Assembly: GCA_963575745.1 (NCBI GenBank)
Contig: CAUYUJ010019371.1
Location: forward strand, 1 to 64,000
DNA: 64,000 nucleotides
Reading direction: 5' to 3'
DNA from: Prorocentrum cordatum
Lineage: Eukaryota; Sar; Dinophyceae; Prorocentrales; Prorocentraceae
Shown: positions 10,119-21,080 of the stretch, piece by piece
Numbering within the stretch: the first letter of the stretch is position 1
How the letters are laid out: each line of letters opens with the position of its first letter
Translations under genes and position numbers: made by a program
The notes under the pieces: generated by a model
Told to the model about the DNA's origin: nothing
Database searches by the model: none
The model's input: only the letters and a program-made list of their open reading frames with translations

Positions 10119-11053
10119 TTAGACTTCTTGTCCGCGATCTTGAGCTTGACGTTCTTCAACTGCTGCACCGAGACAGCGCGCAGCGCCCGTGCGATCGTCC
10201 TGCGCACGCTTGGTGCCGCCCCAGCGCTGGAGCACCAGGTCGTCGTCCGCGATCGCTGGCGTGACGGCCCCGAACCGCGCGACCATCTCGTCGAGCGGCT
10301 GCGACAACATGAGCTTCATGAAGCCCGTGGCGAACGCGTCTCCAGCGAGCACCGTCTGGAAGACCTGGAACTCCTGCGAGCAGCACCCCGTCGAGGTGAA
10401 GCACCCTCGGCGCACGGCGCGGAGAGATCTGCAGCTTGGCCAGCCAGAGCGGGAAGCCAAACTTAATGGCTGCCTGCACGAGGCCCCGATGTGAGACCTG
10501 CTCGGGTGCCTTCCAACGGCCCAGCAGGATGCTGGCAGAGGCCCAGTCTTGATCGGGGTGGAGTTCAGCCATCATCGCAATCCACTCTGATCTCGTCAGC
10601 TGCTGCCACGCCGCCCTGTCACGTGAGCGCCCTGAGCACGCCCACCAGTGGGGCCTGTCACTGGCCTTCTCCCACTGCTGCATGATGGGTCTGCGAAGCC
10701 TGCCGTGGACTCTGATCACCGCTGCCAACGGCGATTGGTCGAATGCCTCCATCTGCCTTGGGAATGAAGGCCATCTTGGCGATGAAGCTGGGCCAATCTG
10801 CATGCTACTTGATAGCCGCCAGCAAATCAGTGAGCGCATCGATGCCTTGATCATCCATCGTATTGAACTCACTTGGACGGGCGCTGTCAAAGTTGGATCC
10901 AGACTGAGGTTTGAAAGACGAGATCACTTTCCGCAGCTCAGCCACAGAAGGCCTATCGGGGCGCTCTCCGAGGTCCCCAGGCCAAGGCAGACGGTGCCTC
11001 TCGGGCTCGGGCCCCCAAGGGCCTTTCGCAGCTGCATCAAGTACGTGAAACAA
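10119..11053 (-). pseudogene. LINE2 reverse transcriptase fingers and palm, frameshifted
   Basis: Frame one (11053-10805) gives ERPDRPSVAELRKVISSF and STMDDQGIDALTDLL-like sequence, the fingers start. A second frame (10890-10470) carries IRVHGRLRRPIMQQWEKA, the equivalent of the region before motif A. A third (10460-10119) has TVLAGDAFATGFMKL, the motif B region of dinoflagellate LINE enzymes, and AIADDDLVLQ, which keeps an Asp pair at motif C. Three frames over about 930 bases mean the gene is broken. Known function of the family: RNA-dependent DNA synthesis primed at the nicked target. Confidence 0.75.
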
Positions 11054-11175
11054 ACATAAGAAAAAAAAGAATCAAAAATATAAAAACACACTAAAAAAAA
11101 GAAAGCAATAAAAAAAAAAAATAAAAAACAAAACAAAAAAAGAAAGAAACATAACAAAAAAGAAACAATAAGACA
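11043..11175. repeat. A-rich tract (T-rich on the LINE2 sense strand)
   Basis: Runs of A interrupted by single G, C or T bases fill this stretch, just downstream, in LINE2 sense, of the endonuclease segment. A similar but longer tract sits in LINE3 at 31770-31975, also T-rich on the sense strand, so neither is a poly(A) tail. A C homopolymer lies beside it at about 11281-11297. Confidence 0.85.
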
Positions 11176-11297
11176 AGTAGCGCCGCCTCGATCGACTGCG
11201 GGGGACTGCGGCTGCGTCGGGGAAGGCCCTCCTGTCACCTCCACTGTCGGCGTCCAGCAAGTCTCTTCCGTCGGCGAAAGCCCCCCCCCCCCCCCCC

Positions 11298-12823
11298 TGC
11301 CACCTCCAACTTAACTTTTGGCGCTGCTCTTGCGCGCCGCCACCTGCTGCCTGGACTGGCAGAGCCTGGGAGGCGACAGTGCCCCAGTAAATGGGCCACT
11401 CGTCGACCAGCGCCTGCAGGCTCTGCTGAATGGTGAGCGGCACCGCGCCATCTGTGTTGGCTGGCTTCGCATTCCAAGGCTGAGCCGTCTTCGTGACAAC
11501 ATGGATGCCGCCTGAGCCCGTGGCGACGGAGCGCAGCACCGAGTCGATGCAGTTCTTGGAGGCTTGATCGAGATCCGTCTTGACCATTGCCTCGGACCAG
11601 CTGAAACACGCCGCACTGAGCACATCAAGCTGATTAAGGGAGAAATCCTGCGCGCCGCTGGCGATGATGCTGGCCACGCCCTGCAGCTCTGTGAGATCGG
11701 GCGGCGGCCTGCTAGCCAGCCTGCCCAAAGCGCGCGGGGCTCCGAACCTGGTGAGCGGCCGCTCGATCTGCGCTGCGTCTCGGAGACAGATATCAACCGA
11801 CCTGCGCCGGGTCAGAGCTCGAGTGGCGCGCGGCAGCCTAGGCAGCGACGGCGCCGTGGCTGAGGTGGCTGAAAGCCTGGGCCGTTCCGCGCGGCCTGAA
11901 TACCTGTCGAGCTCGTGGATGAGCCCGCGTGCGTCAATCATGTTGACCTCCGCCTGCTTGACGAAAGTCTGCCACGCGCTGTCTAGGTCGGTCATGCGCT
12001 CGAGCTGGTCACGAACGGCGCGCCAAGCTGGGCCATGATCCTGCGTGCAGCAGGCCAGCGGCCTGGGTGGAGGCAGCCGCTCGGTCGCGCGCGTGGCGGC
12101 GACCTTCTGGCGCGTGCTCGGGCCGAGCAGCTCGAGCGCAACTAGGTAGTGCGGGCCGAGGTCCGGCCCGTGGATAACGCTGGCCTTGGCCCCGCGGAAG
12201 AGCCTCGAGACCGCGCAGAAATCGATGGCCCTGCCTGCGGGCCTGCACGTGGCCCCCGCGGGCGCAGCAACCACCGCCTGCGCCGCCTCTAGCCAGCCAG
12301 ACTCTTCCAAGACCGACGGCTCCATGTTGAAGCCCCCGCGCACGATGAAGGGCCTGTTGGCCGCCTGCAGGGCCTTGAGCACCGCGTAGAGGGCGTCGGC
12401 ATTGCTCTGGTTGAGCCCGACGTTGGCCTCCAGATGCACGTTGACCCACGCGACGCCGTCTCTACAGACGCCGTTGAGGTGGGAGATGATGGCGCGACCA
12501 GGCCCCAGCACAGCCGGCTTGCCGAGCATGTCGCACGGCCCAAGCTCGAGGTGCCGGGGCGCCATCTGCACGAGGCCCCCAGCACCCTGGGAGCCCAAAC
12601 CAGCGTTGATCGCTGGCGCAGCTTCCGGGGCCCATCCGAGCCGTCGATGCTGTCCTTGAACGTCTTGAATGCGCCGCGAATCCAAGTGCGTCTCCTGAGC
12701 GGCAACGAAGTCGCAGCACCTGATAGTTGCTGCGCCCAGAAGGTTGGCGAACCTCGACCAAGCATTGCAGTGGACCGCGGGGCCAACCCACCAACGCCCT
12801 TGCTTGTCCGCCGCCCTGGGCAT
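11298..12823 (-). pseudogene. LINE2 endonuclease (EEP) domain and linker
   Basis: The frame from 12823 is open for more than 500 codons. Motifs: FVAAQETHLDSRR (metal-binding Glu), VNVHLEANVGLNQ, RGGFNMEPS (equivalent of GDFN, the Asp now Gly), AIDFCAVSRLF, and GPHYLVALEL where SDH is expected. These are the signature blocks of the AP-endonuclease-like domain that nicks target DNA in LINEs. The first block of the fold lies in another frame upstream. The GDFN change and the loss of SDH suggest an inactive nuclease. Beyond residue 270 is an unassigned linker. Confidence 0.75.
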
Positions 12824-12863
12824 CTGGGAGGAACGATTGCCGCCGCTGGCCTCGCCGAGGCCG

Positions 12864-13860
12864 CTACCCCGAGGTCTTGGAGCGCTTGGCGGCCCCGAGC
12901 GTGTCCATTGCCTCCTGGAGCCTCTTCCTCTCGTTCTCGTCCGCAGCGCTGCCGAGAAGCCCCCCCGGGACCCTCGCCCTCCATGAACTTGTCGAACTCG
13001 TCGCTGCCTGGGCCGCCTGCCATGGGAGCATCGGCCTCAGCTGCGCCACCGCCCGCGCCTGCACCAGGGGCGCCTGGGCCTCCACCTGCGGCTGGCTCAG
13101 CGCGGGCAGGCTCTGGCCCAAGAGGTGGTGGGGCTGCGGCAGCAGCCATCTCGCCCAGCAGCGCGGCGAGGCTGGCCAGGACCTCAGCGCCCGACTTGCC
13201 CTCCGTGTCAATGGAGGCGACCTTGTCCTTGACGGAGCGGAGCGCGTTCTCAACCGTGGTGGAAGAGTAGAGCTTCGCCGCCTGCTTCTTGGCCTGCTCG
13301 AGCTCCGCCGTGCGCTCGGCGAGGGCCCGATCCGCGTCTGCCAGCGCCTCCAGAGCCTTGCGAGAGTTCCCCAAGGGGCGCTCACGCTTGGCGGTGGCGC
13401 CGGCGACGGCCAACGATGCTTGATCGACTGCCAGAGGGGGCTTCCGCGCCTCCGAGCCCAAGACACCAGCGGCTGCCGTTCAACGTGCCAACTCGACCTT
13501 GTCTCGACTGCTGCGTGAAAGTCCGTCCTTGACGACCTCGCACGACTCCATGGCCATGGCTGCGCAGGCTGCAGTCTTCTCTGGCGGGAGCGTGAGGGTT
13601 GTGGGGGCAGCAGGCCCTCCGCCGCCAGGTCCGAGCCCTTCGCCACCGCGTTTTTTGCCGCCGCCTTTGGGTCCTTGCTTAGTCCAGGGAGCTCCGAGAT
13701 TGCCGCCGCCGGCTGCCCGCTTGCCCCAAGGCTTGTGGTTGTCGTTCGCTGCTGGTACGTTGCGGTCCGTCCGCTTGCCCTTACACCCTGCCTTGATACA
13801 GGGTGAGAGATGTCGTGGCGTAGAACCTCCGCACCGCACGTACTGCCAGCACTTCGCCAT
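12864..13860 (-). pseudogene. LINE2 N-terminal region: Cys-rich segment, then coiled coil
   Basis: The ATG at 13860 opens MAKCWQYVRCGG with further Cys residues (LSPCIKAGCKGK), the Cys-rich opening seen in dinoflagellate LINE proteins, followed by a Gly/Lys-rich stretch. From 13461 another frame gives a heptad-like segment (ALADADRALAERTAELEQAK), then a Pro/Ala/Gly-rich linker. Around 12950-12864 a third frame reads ENERKRLQEAMDTLGAAKR. The role is probably nucleic-acid binding. Frame changes show decay. Confidence 0.6.
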
Positions 13861-14038
13861 GAGAGCCAGAGGGTCTAAACGACCACACAGAATCGGAAAA
13901 TGACTGCGCACCCTCGGGATGAGGGAGGCAGGTGGTGACCCGGGGCGGACCTGGCACCACGCGAAGATGAACCGCAAGCCAGGGGAACAGAGCTATCCCG
14001 TTTTCGCCTGGGGGCTGGCAACCCTCCAGCCATGGAGT

Positions 14039-14059
14039 CTCGAGCCGCAATGGTTACGG
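14039..14059 (-). other. Decayed spliced-leader relic at the 5' end of LINE2
   Basis: On the minus strand these 21 bases match the dinoflagellate leader at 17 of 21 positions, from CCGTA at the 5' side to CTCGAG at the 3' side. Mismatches are at leader positions 6, 12, 13 and 19 (counting from CCG). Tandem units of the cassette family begin immediately beyond. Its position, about 180 bases upstream of the LINE2 start codon, parallels LINE1. Confidence 0.65.
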
Positions 14060-14470
14060 AGCGGCCGGTGGGGCCTTCGGTGGAGCTCCCTGCGGGGCCA
14101 CGGTGCGCAATATTTTCGGGGGCAAACGCATGTGATCACAGCCGCTGGGGCCTTCGGTGGAGTTCCCTATGGGGCCACGAAGCGCTGTATTTTCGGGAGC
14201 GGACGCATGTGATCACAGACGCTGGGGCCGTCGGTGGAACTCCTTGTGGGGCCACGCGACGCTGTATTTTCGGGCGCGGTCGCATGTGATCGCAACCGCA
14301 GGGGCCTTCTATGGAGCTTCCTATGGGGCCACGAAGCGCTGCATTGGATGCGGAATGCAGAGGCAAGGATTGGAGGATGGTGAAGAGTGGCGAAGCTGAG
14401 AAAACAGAGGAACGCGGGGCACTATGTTTTCAAAACGAGACCACATTAAAGGTTTGGGCCGACACAATGT
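14060..14470 (+). repeat. Tandem-array cassette copy 3, right half, with right flank
   Basis: About four units of 75 bp (GGGGCCTTCGGTGGAGCTCC, GCATGTGATCACAGCCGC) run to 14350. The right flank at 14385-14470 has GGAACGCGGGGCACTATG and TTTTCAAAACGAG. Orientation equals that of the left half at 7130-7930. Confidence 0.8.
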
Positions 14471-14483
14471 AACTGACAATGTG

Positions 14484-15065
14484 TTCTGGTTGTAGTCGAG
14501 GGCGTCGTGGGCTTCACACCGCCCTGAATCTCTCCAGACCGCTCTCGTCTCATTCGCAGATCCCTGAACATGAATATAGAACAAGCAAGCTGCAAGGAAC
14601 CACATCAATGCAGCAACAACAACAGCACGCTGCGTTGTGGTCGTTGCAGAGGGCGCTCTGGGCTTCATACCTCCCTGAACCTCTCCAAGCCGCTCTCGTC
14701 TCAGCCGCGGAATCCTGAAATGAAGCTAAAACAGCAACGCTGCAACGCAACCCAAACACTGCAATATACATTGTAATGCAACAGACACTGTTCCCTGGTC
14801 GCCGTCGAGGGCGCCGTGGGCTTCATACCTTCGTAAACGTCTCCAGCCACTCTCTCCTCACTCGCGGGATCCTTCGCTGAAGCTAGAATAGCAAAGCTGC
14901 AACGCGAAACGCAAAGTTCAATTGCAAAACCACGCAATGCAACCAAACCCTGTTTTCTAGTCGTCGACGGCGCCGTGGGCTCTATACCTCCCCGGACCTC
15001 TCCAAACCCTTCTCGTTTCACCCGCGGAGCTGAAGCTAAAATAGCCACTTAACTTGCAATGCAGA
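14484..15065 (+). repeat. Repeat of about 155 bp, four copies
   Basis: A block with GTCGAGGGCGCCGTGGGCTTC, ACCTCCCTGAACCTCTCC and TCTCGTCTCA recurs at about 14490, 14642, 14802 and 14960. A fifth copy lies at 15745-15850, after the next cassette. Copies are 75-85 percent alike by eye. Non-coding. Confidence 0.8.
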
Positions 15066-15084
15066 AGAAGTTGCAACGCAAAAG

Positions 15085-15850
15085 CAAAGCATCCTAGCGA
15101 AATACCCGGCCATACGCAATTGTGAGTACCGCAACGCAGGTGGGACGAAGAAGTGGGAGTTACTTATGCGGCCTCGAGACGTGTGTGCACCAACACAGGC
15201 ATGGGGGCGCATAGAGACACCGCCGCTAAGGGCTTTCGGTGGGGTTCCAAAGGGGCAGGCCACGAAATGCTGTGCTGGGTGGCGCGGGCGCATGTGATCA
15301 AAGCCGGTGGGGCCTTCGGTGGAGCTCTCTATGGGGCCCCGGAGCGCTGTACTGGGTGGCGCGGACGCATGCGACATAAGATCGCAACCGTTGGGGCCTT
15401 CGGTGGAGCTCCCCATACGGCCAAGAAGCGGTGTACCTCGAGCGCGAACGCATGCGATCGCAGCCGCTGGGGCCTTTGGTGGAGCTCCTTGTGGGGTCAT
15501 GGAACGTAATATTCTCCGGCACGGACGCATGTGATCACAGCCACTGGCGCCTTCGGTGGAGCTCCATGAGGGGCCACGAAGCGCTGTGCTGGGTGCGGAG
15601 GGCAGAGGCAGGGATGGGAGGATGGTGAAGAGTGGCGAAGCGGAGAAAAAGGAGGAACGCCGGGCACTTTCTCTTCAAAACAAGAACGCAACACCACAGG
15701 ATGGCAGGGAAAACACGCAATGCGACAAACAATTATTTTTTGTCGTCGTCGAGGGAGCCGTGGGCTTCATACTTCCCTGGACCTCTCCAAACCGCTCTCG
15801 TCTCAGCCGCGACATCACAAGCTGAGGTTAGAGCGGCAAAACTACATCCA
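15085..15850 (+). repeat. Tandem-array cassette copy 4 with both flanks and one 155 bp repeat
   Basis: Left flank 15085-15215 (ATCCTAGCGAAATACCCGG, GTGAGTACCGCAACGCAGG) is shared with 4735 and 7130. Units of about 75 bp run from 15220 to 15600. The right flank 15640-15725 has CTCTTCAAAACAAGAACGC and CACCACAGGATGGCAGGG. A 155 bp repeat copy follows. This is the most complete cassette in the window. Confidence 0.85.
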
Positions 15851-16033
15851 AAGTGTAACATTCAAACTTTCGATGTTGTGTCTTTGCGTGCCGCGGTGTG
15901 CCACAAGGCTGAAGGATTATTGCTTTAGTTGTTTTCGAAGCGTGGTCCCTAGAGCTCTCGACCCCCTGGTCGTCTTGACCTCCTCACTTACTCGAGGCGC
16001 TGACGGTTTGGATCCCCCCCCTCCTTCCCACAC
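15851..16033. other. Spacer, no gene recognised
   Basis: Unique sequence between cassette 4 and the pyrimidine tract. No coding or repeat signal seen. Confidence 0.4.
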
Positions 16034-16445
16034 TTGACGGGGTCCTCTTCCTCCTGCTCTCATCCTGTACTCTTCCTCCTCCCACCTTCCTCCTGCTCTA
16101 CTCCTGTCCTCCTACTCCTCCTCCTCGTCCTCCCCGTCCTCCTCGTCCTCGTCCTCGTCCTCGTCCTTGTCCTCCTCCAGTTCCTCCTCCTCTTCTCGGC
16201 GGAACCCAATCCTGCTGCCGGACGTAATTCACGAACTCGAACTTCCGCATGAAATCCTCCCTGCGCTTCTGGCGCCGGCGCCCCATCACGACCGGCGGAG
16301 GGCCATCCTCGGCCTCCCGGGCCGCCTCCTCGTCCTCCACGGGCTCTTCCTCTGAGAGGAGCGAGGGGGGAGGGAGGGAGGGAGGGAGGAGGAGGAGGAG
16401 GACGAGGAGGAGGAGGAGGAGGAGAAGGAGGAGGACCTGACGCTG
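16034..16445. repeat. CCT/CTC-rich tract followed by a GGA/GAG-rich tract
   Basis: 16034-16200 is almost pure pyrimidine with CCTCCTC and CTCGTC repeats, while 16360-16440 is purine (GGAGGAGGA). The two could pair with each other. The 160 bases between are mixed sequence that translates as an acidic Glu-rich stretch on the minus strand. No gene is called. Confidence 0.8.
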
Positions 16446-16739
16446 CGGGCTCGAGGAGCACACGGCCTGCCTAACAGAAGGTTGCGGGGGAGGGACCAAC
16501 GAGAGCTGAGGGAAGAGGGGAGGCAGAGAAACATAAAATCGGCATCAGCATCAATCACTGGCGCTGACCCCGCACCCCCCCTCGGCGGAGCCTCGGGCGC
16601 GGCCCCTGGAGGCGCTTCGCGGGCCAGGGAGGAGGGTCCAGCGCCGATCCCTTAAATCTGCGCGGACCTCCGAAAATGTATTCCCCAAACAATGCTTGCA
16701 CTTAGGTGTTCGGGTTCTTACTTGTGATGCTATGGAAGT
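16446..16739. other. Spacer, no gene recognised
   Basis: GC-rich to 16650, then an AT-richer transition. No domain seen. Confidence 0.4.
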
Positions 16740-17215
16740 AGATGGGTGTGTCAGGGTTCGGCTGTTGCCCAGTTGGTGCCGCCTCGTTGCCGCCTCGTGC
16801 GGTACGTGGGTGTGACGGGGATTCGGCTGGTGCCCGGTTGGTGTCGCCTCATTGCCGCCTCGTGCGCGGTGTGTCGGTGTTTCGGCTGGTGTCCGTTAAG
16901 TGCCGCCTCGTTGGCGCCTCGTATGCTGTGTGTGATAACGTGTGTCGTTTTTTCGGCTGGTGCCCAATTGGTGCCGCCTCGTTGCCGCCTCGTGTGCTGG
17001 GTGGGTGTGTCTGGGTCTCGGCTGGTGCCCCGTTGCTGCCGCCTCGTTGCAGCCTCGTGCGCTGGGTGGGTGTCGGGGTTTCGGCTGGTGCCTGGGTGGT
17101 GCCGCCTCGTTGCCGCTTCGCGTGCTGGGTGGGTGTGTCGGTGTTTCGGCTTGTGTCCGGTTGGTGCCGCCTGGTTGCCGCCTCGTTGCCGCATCGTGGG
17201 CGCCCCGTGCCCTGA
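16740..17215 (+). repeat. Tandem repeat, 60-71 bp unit, seven copies
   Basis: TTCGGCTGGTGCCC or a variant recurs at about 16757, 16822, 16881, 16952, 17016, 17080 and 17144, each followed by GTGCCGCCTCGTTGCCGCC. Open frames on both strands reflect the repeat. Confidence 0.9.
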
Positions 17216-17460
17216 GCTTTCGCGACATAGCTGTCACCACAAAGCTTACCACCAACACTATTACACGACATAGCTTACATCACTGAGCTTGCAACCTAAG
17301 GATTCACCTCCAGTTCACACCGCCAAATTTGAACGACATAGATGATACGAAATAACGCACACCGGATAGATTTCACCTCCTCAGCTCGCAACACACAGCT
17401 TAGACGACATAGTTTTCACCACATAGCTTCCAGCGCATAGCTTTCACATCCACAGTACAA
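17216..17460. repeat. Short dispersed motif repeats (ACATAGCTTTCACC type)
   Basis: CGACATAGCT, CACATAGCTT and AGCTTTCAC variants recur about ten times without a fixed period. No gene. Confidence 0.55.
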
Positions 17461-20400
17461 CTACGCATTGACTGGGGCCCACGCTGGCTAAAATGTTCAT
17501 GCTACTCTGTCAAAGGATGACGAGGAGCGAGGATGAGACATGGGGGACGAAGACAAGAAGTATCAGCAACAAGAACAATCTTTGCTGGATTCGCCAGGGG
17601 AGCCACTTCTGAATCCACCCTGACCGTCCCTCCGAATTCAGGACGCGGTGGGCCCGACTCCGAGACGGCCGAAAACAAAAACTCGGAGGCCAGATGTGCC
17701 ATGGCTCTCGGCTCGAAACTACCTGGGCCCGAGATCAACGATTCGTGCGCGGGCCTCTGGCAACCCTGGCAGTGTATTGGGTCGGCAAGTGGAGGCCCCC
17801 CGAACGGGGTCCGAGCAGATGGGGTCAGAGGATCGCGCTGCATCGGCGATTCATCGGCGATACAGCGACGCCGTCGGCGTGAAGATCATCGGGGTCCACA
17901 ACGAGCCACATCCCCGATACATCGGTGATGCGGCGGCGATGCACCAGCCCCATATACTTTGACCCCACGTAGGCTGCCTGGAGCAGGGGCGCACGCGACG
18001 TCCTCGGCATCTGGATCAAGAGGCGGCGCACGGTCGTGATACTTCGTGCGCGATTTTTGCACCTTCGGCATGGAATCCTCTCCGCCTCCGCCTCCGAGGG
18101 CGCGCGCGCGCGCGCCCGGAACGGTGGGCTTCCGAGAGCTCGGCCCTGAGCCGTCGTGGCCATGCACATTCGCGAGCGATGCTCGTGTCTGGACTTGCGT
18201 GGGCGTGAGGACGGCCCAGGTCACCTGACTCCGCGCCCTCGCGCACTGCTATGCATGACGCGAGGTCATACTCGCGCCCGCGCGCCTGGGCCTTGGAGAA
18301 GGGCCATTCTCAAGCCTGGGCCACGACGCGAGAAACGCAATCAATAAACTTCGCGCTTATGAGAGTGACCTGGACGACCGAGGCGGCCCCGAAGGGTACT
18401 TGCCAAGGTGGCCCCGAGAAAACTCTTGGAGCTTTTCAGCCGCTTCTGAGAGGTCCCGATGCCAATGGCCTTTCAGATTGCCCTAGAATGTCCCCGGGAG
18501 ATGTTCTTAGAGTCCTTGGCGAATCAAAACACAACGCACGTGCTGCCGCGAACCACGAGGCATGTGCCTGAGGGACGACGACAATATGTCAGAGAAGCGC
18601 ATCGCCAGGAGTTCGCGACAGCTGTAGACTGCCATGTGCCGTAGTCTATTCCAGACGTGTAGACTACACATCGACTCATTTCGGCTGTTTCTTTGTTGGC
18701 TGTCGCTGGAAAGCCTGCGGCGAGGGGCAACATGAAGGAGGGAGGAAGAACATGTCCTCGGGATCACATCCAAAGGCGATGATACTCTCAACATATTCGG
18801 GACCCTACCCAGAACTTGCTATCCTCTGATCTTGGATGTATTCTCTGCTGGAGGAAATGGGAACAGACAACAGGACTCAGCAACACGAGTGCGGGGTACG
18901 AGCGAGAACACGTTTGCACTTGAAAGCAACTGTTTTTTTTTTCACCTGTTCGAACCCCCCCTCTCCCCTGACTTCCTCTTAGCATGCTCAGAAGACGTTC
19001 TTTCATATGTTCAGATCCGCCGACCCATGGTGGATCTATAGGCTGCACATAATTCTCTGCAACACCAGAGCAGATGCAAGTGTGTTGCGACATTTGCCAT
19101 CATGGGATCTTACTTTGTGTAAGTTCGTGTCCTGGAGGTCCGCCACCCTGGAGGTCTACTGCAATTCAGGCAAGTCTTGGATTCAAATGTATGTGGGTAA
19201 ACTGCGTTAGGTGCTGAACTCACGAAGCCCCGTGGCCCAGAAGCGCAGCACTCGCTTAATGTCACACCTGTGTTCTCAACCTTCAGCGTCCTCTCGGGCT
19301 TCCAAAGCCTCCCATAATTTCGCAACACATTGAACATAATGCGAGTGTCCCGTGAGTTTGCTTGTCGCCTGGTTTGGCCCCAGGACATCCCAATGTGGCT
19401 TCAATGCGTTCCTCCAACAGATCCTGGATGCTTAAAATATGGCCCTGGTGGCATGAACATGCAACCAAGGTCGATCAATTTAGCTGAAGGGGTGCCTCCG
19501 CTGAAGCCACTGAAGCTGAGCAGTTGCGGCACATCTGAAGGCACTCCAATCGTCAGAAGGATCTACGGTGAGGAATTGTCTAGATGCAGACCCGTGCCCA
19601 CCGTTTTAGAATAGGGGGCCATGATGAATCTACCACAAGCGCCATCTAACTCATGGCTGCAGCCGAGGATGCAACGCTCGGATTAGCGCTACGTTCGCCA
19701 TTGTGGGGCACGGCGCGCGCGCGCGCGCGTTCGATGTTTCTTTCAAGTCACTTGAGCTGCGTCCTAAACGTACGTCTGCAATGTCAGCCTGCTTGCCGCT
19801 CCTTTCTGCTCCTTTGGGAACAATATTCGTGTAGTGCATGGGAGGATCGCACGTTCGATTTTCTCGGGGTCAAACGAGCTGCGCCCGCAGCATACGAGCA
19901 AATCTGCGCTGTGTCAGCCTGACTGCCGCTCTTGTGGGTTATATTCGTGCAGCAGGCAGGGAGAACTGAGGTGGCCCCGCCACTTTGAGGGGCTGGCGGG
20001 CCGAACAGACTACCAGACACGCCCTGCAGAAGCGGCAGAGCGAGCCAGAAACAAGTTCGCTATAAGCCCGCAGGGCTTGATCGCTCTTGGCATCTGGAGG
20101 CTCTGCCTGCTTGTCTTCTGGCCCGCTGCACCCCAAGTAGGCAAGACGACGAATGTCACGGCAAAACTGACTCGTACTCCCTGCGGCCCGGCGAGCCTCG
20201 AGGATGCATCGGTCGCTGCCGACGTCCCAGAGGTTTCCAGCACGCTCTGGAACGGCCTTCTTCTTCCTAGGTGGGTGGTGCAGAACTTCGACCAAAAGAA
20301 GAAACATCGGCCTGAACACAGACTTTCGGGGGTCCGGGTGGTTTTCTTGGATTGGCGCTGGGCCCCTCCCTTGCGCGCGGCGAGCGCCAGGGGGCGGCGC

Positions 20401-20889
20401 TGGAGGAGCCGCCAGGGGGGGCCCGACGCCGTTCCAAGAGGTCCGCGCGGGCCTCGACAATCTGTGCTTCTCCTATCCTTCCTCCCTCGGCCGGCCGAGG
20501 GACGAGAGGGGCAGCACAGCGGCAGCAGCCGTGGGCCGCGAACGCCTCCCGCGATGCTGGCGTGCGGGCTCGCGCGGGCTGGCGAGGAGCCCCGGACGTC
20601 GCCGGCACGGGGCTGCGCGCCCAGAGTCCCAGAGTGGCGGAGCCGCGCGCGCCGCCAGCGAGAGCGAGCACGTCTGGGGGCCCAGGCCGAGCACGGCTCG
20701 AGCTGTCAGTCCGAGCGACCGCTGGACCCGAGTAATACCCGGTGCGAGGCCGCCCCACACCTAATATGCCTACTCGTCCACGCGCACAACACAGCGATCG
20801 CCACCTATCTCATCTGGCCGGGCCCGCCGCTCAGACGCGGCTCAGGCCGAAGGCCGGCGGGCGTGGCGCGGTTACGCCTCATCCTGCGG
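17461..20889. other. No supported gene
   Basis: Mixed-composition DNA with GC dinucleotide runs at about 18105-18119 and 19717-19729. A minus-strand frame at 17825-18169 contains an exon-like stretch (KYMGLVHRRRITDVSGMWLV), but it has no splice context I trust and no known domain. The long plus-strand frame from 19834 to 21537 has low-complexity composition and crosses a CTC repeat, so it is not called. Confidence 0.45.
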
Positions 20890-21080
20890 GGAGGGGGACG
20901 AGGAAGAGGAGGGGGGAGGGGAGGAGGAGAGGGAGGAACATCGAGGAGGATCTCCTCCTCCTCCTCCTCCTCCTCCTCCTCCTCCTCCTCCTCCTCCCAC
21001 TCCTGTTTGCCTCTCCCTACTCCTTTTCCTCCTGCTTCTCCTCCTTTTCCTACTCCTCTTCCTCCCTCCTTCCCTCCTAC
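20890..21080. repeat. GGA-rich tract followed by (CTC)n microsatellite
   Basis: Purine-rich 20890-20955, then a perfect CTC run at about 20957-20996 and pyrimidine-rich sequence to 21080. The purine and pyrimidine arms could form a hairpin or triplex. Confidence 0.9.

Larger units (their letters stand above)
7931..14059 (-). mobile_element. LINE2: degenerate but nearly full-length dinoflagellate LINE
   Basis: Reading right to left: spliced-leader relic (14059-14039), leader with ATG at 13860, Cys-rich segment, coiled-coil segment, endonuclease domain (12823-12100), reverse transcriptase (11053-10119), C-terminal region with a Cys-rich motif (to 9061), and RNase H (9057-8139), ending against tandem units at 7930. 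The domain order is that of LINEs with an AP-type endonuclease and C-terminal RNase H. Domains lie in different frames, showing at least five frameshifts, and an A/T-rich tract interrupts the region between endonuclease and reverse transcriptase. The copy is dead. No poly(A) tail is seen at its 3' end. Confidence 0.85.
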
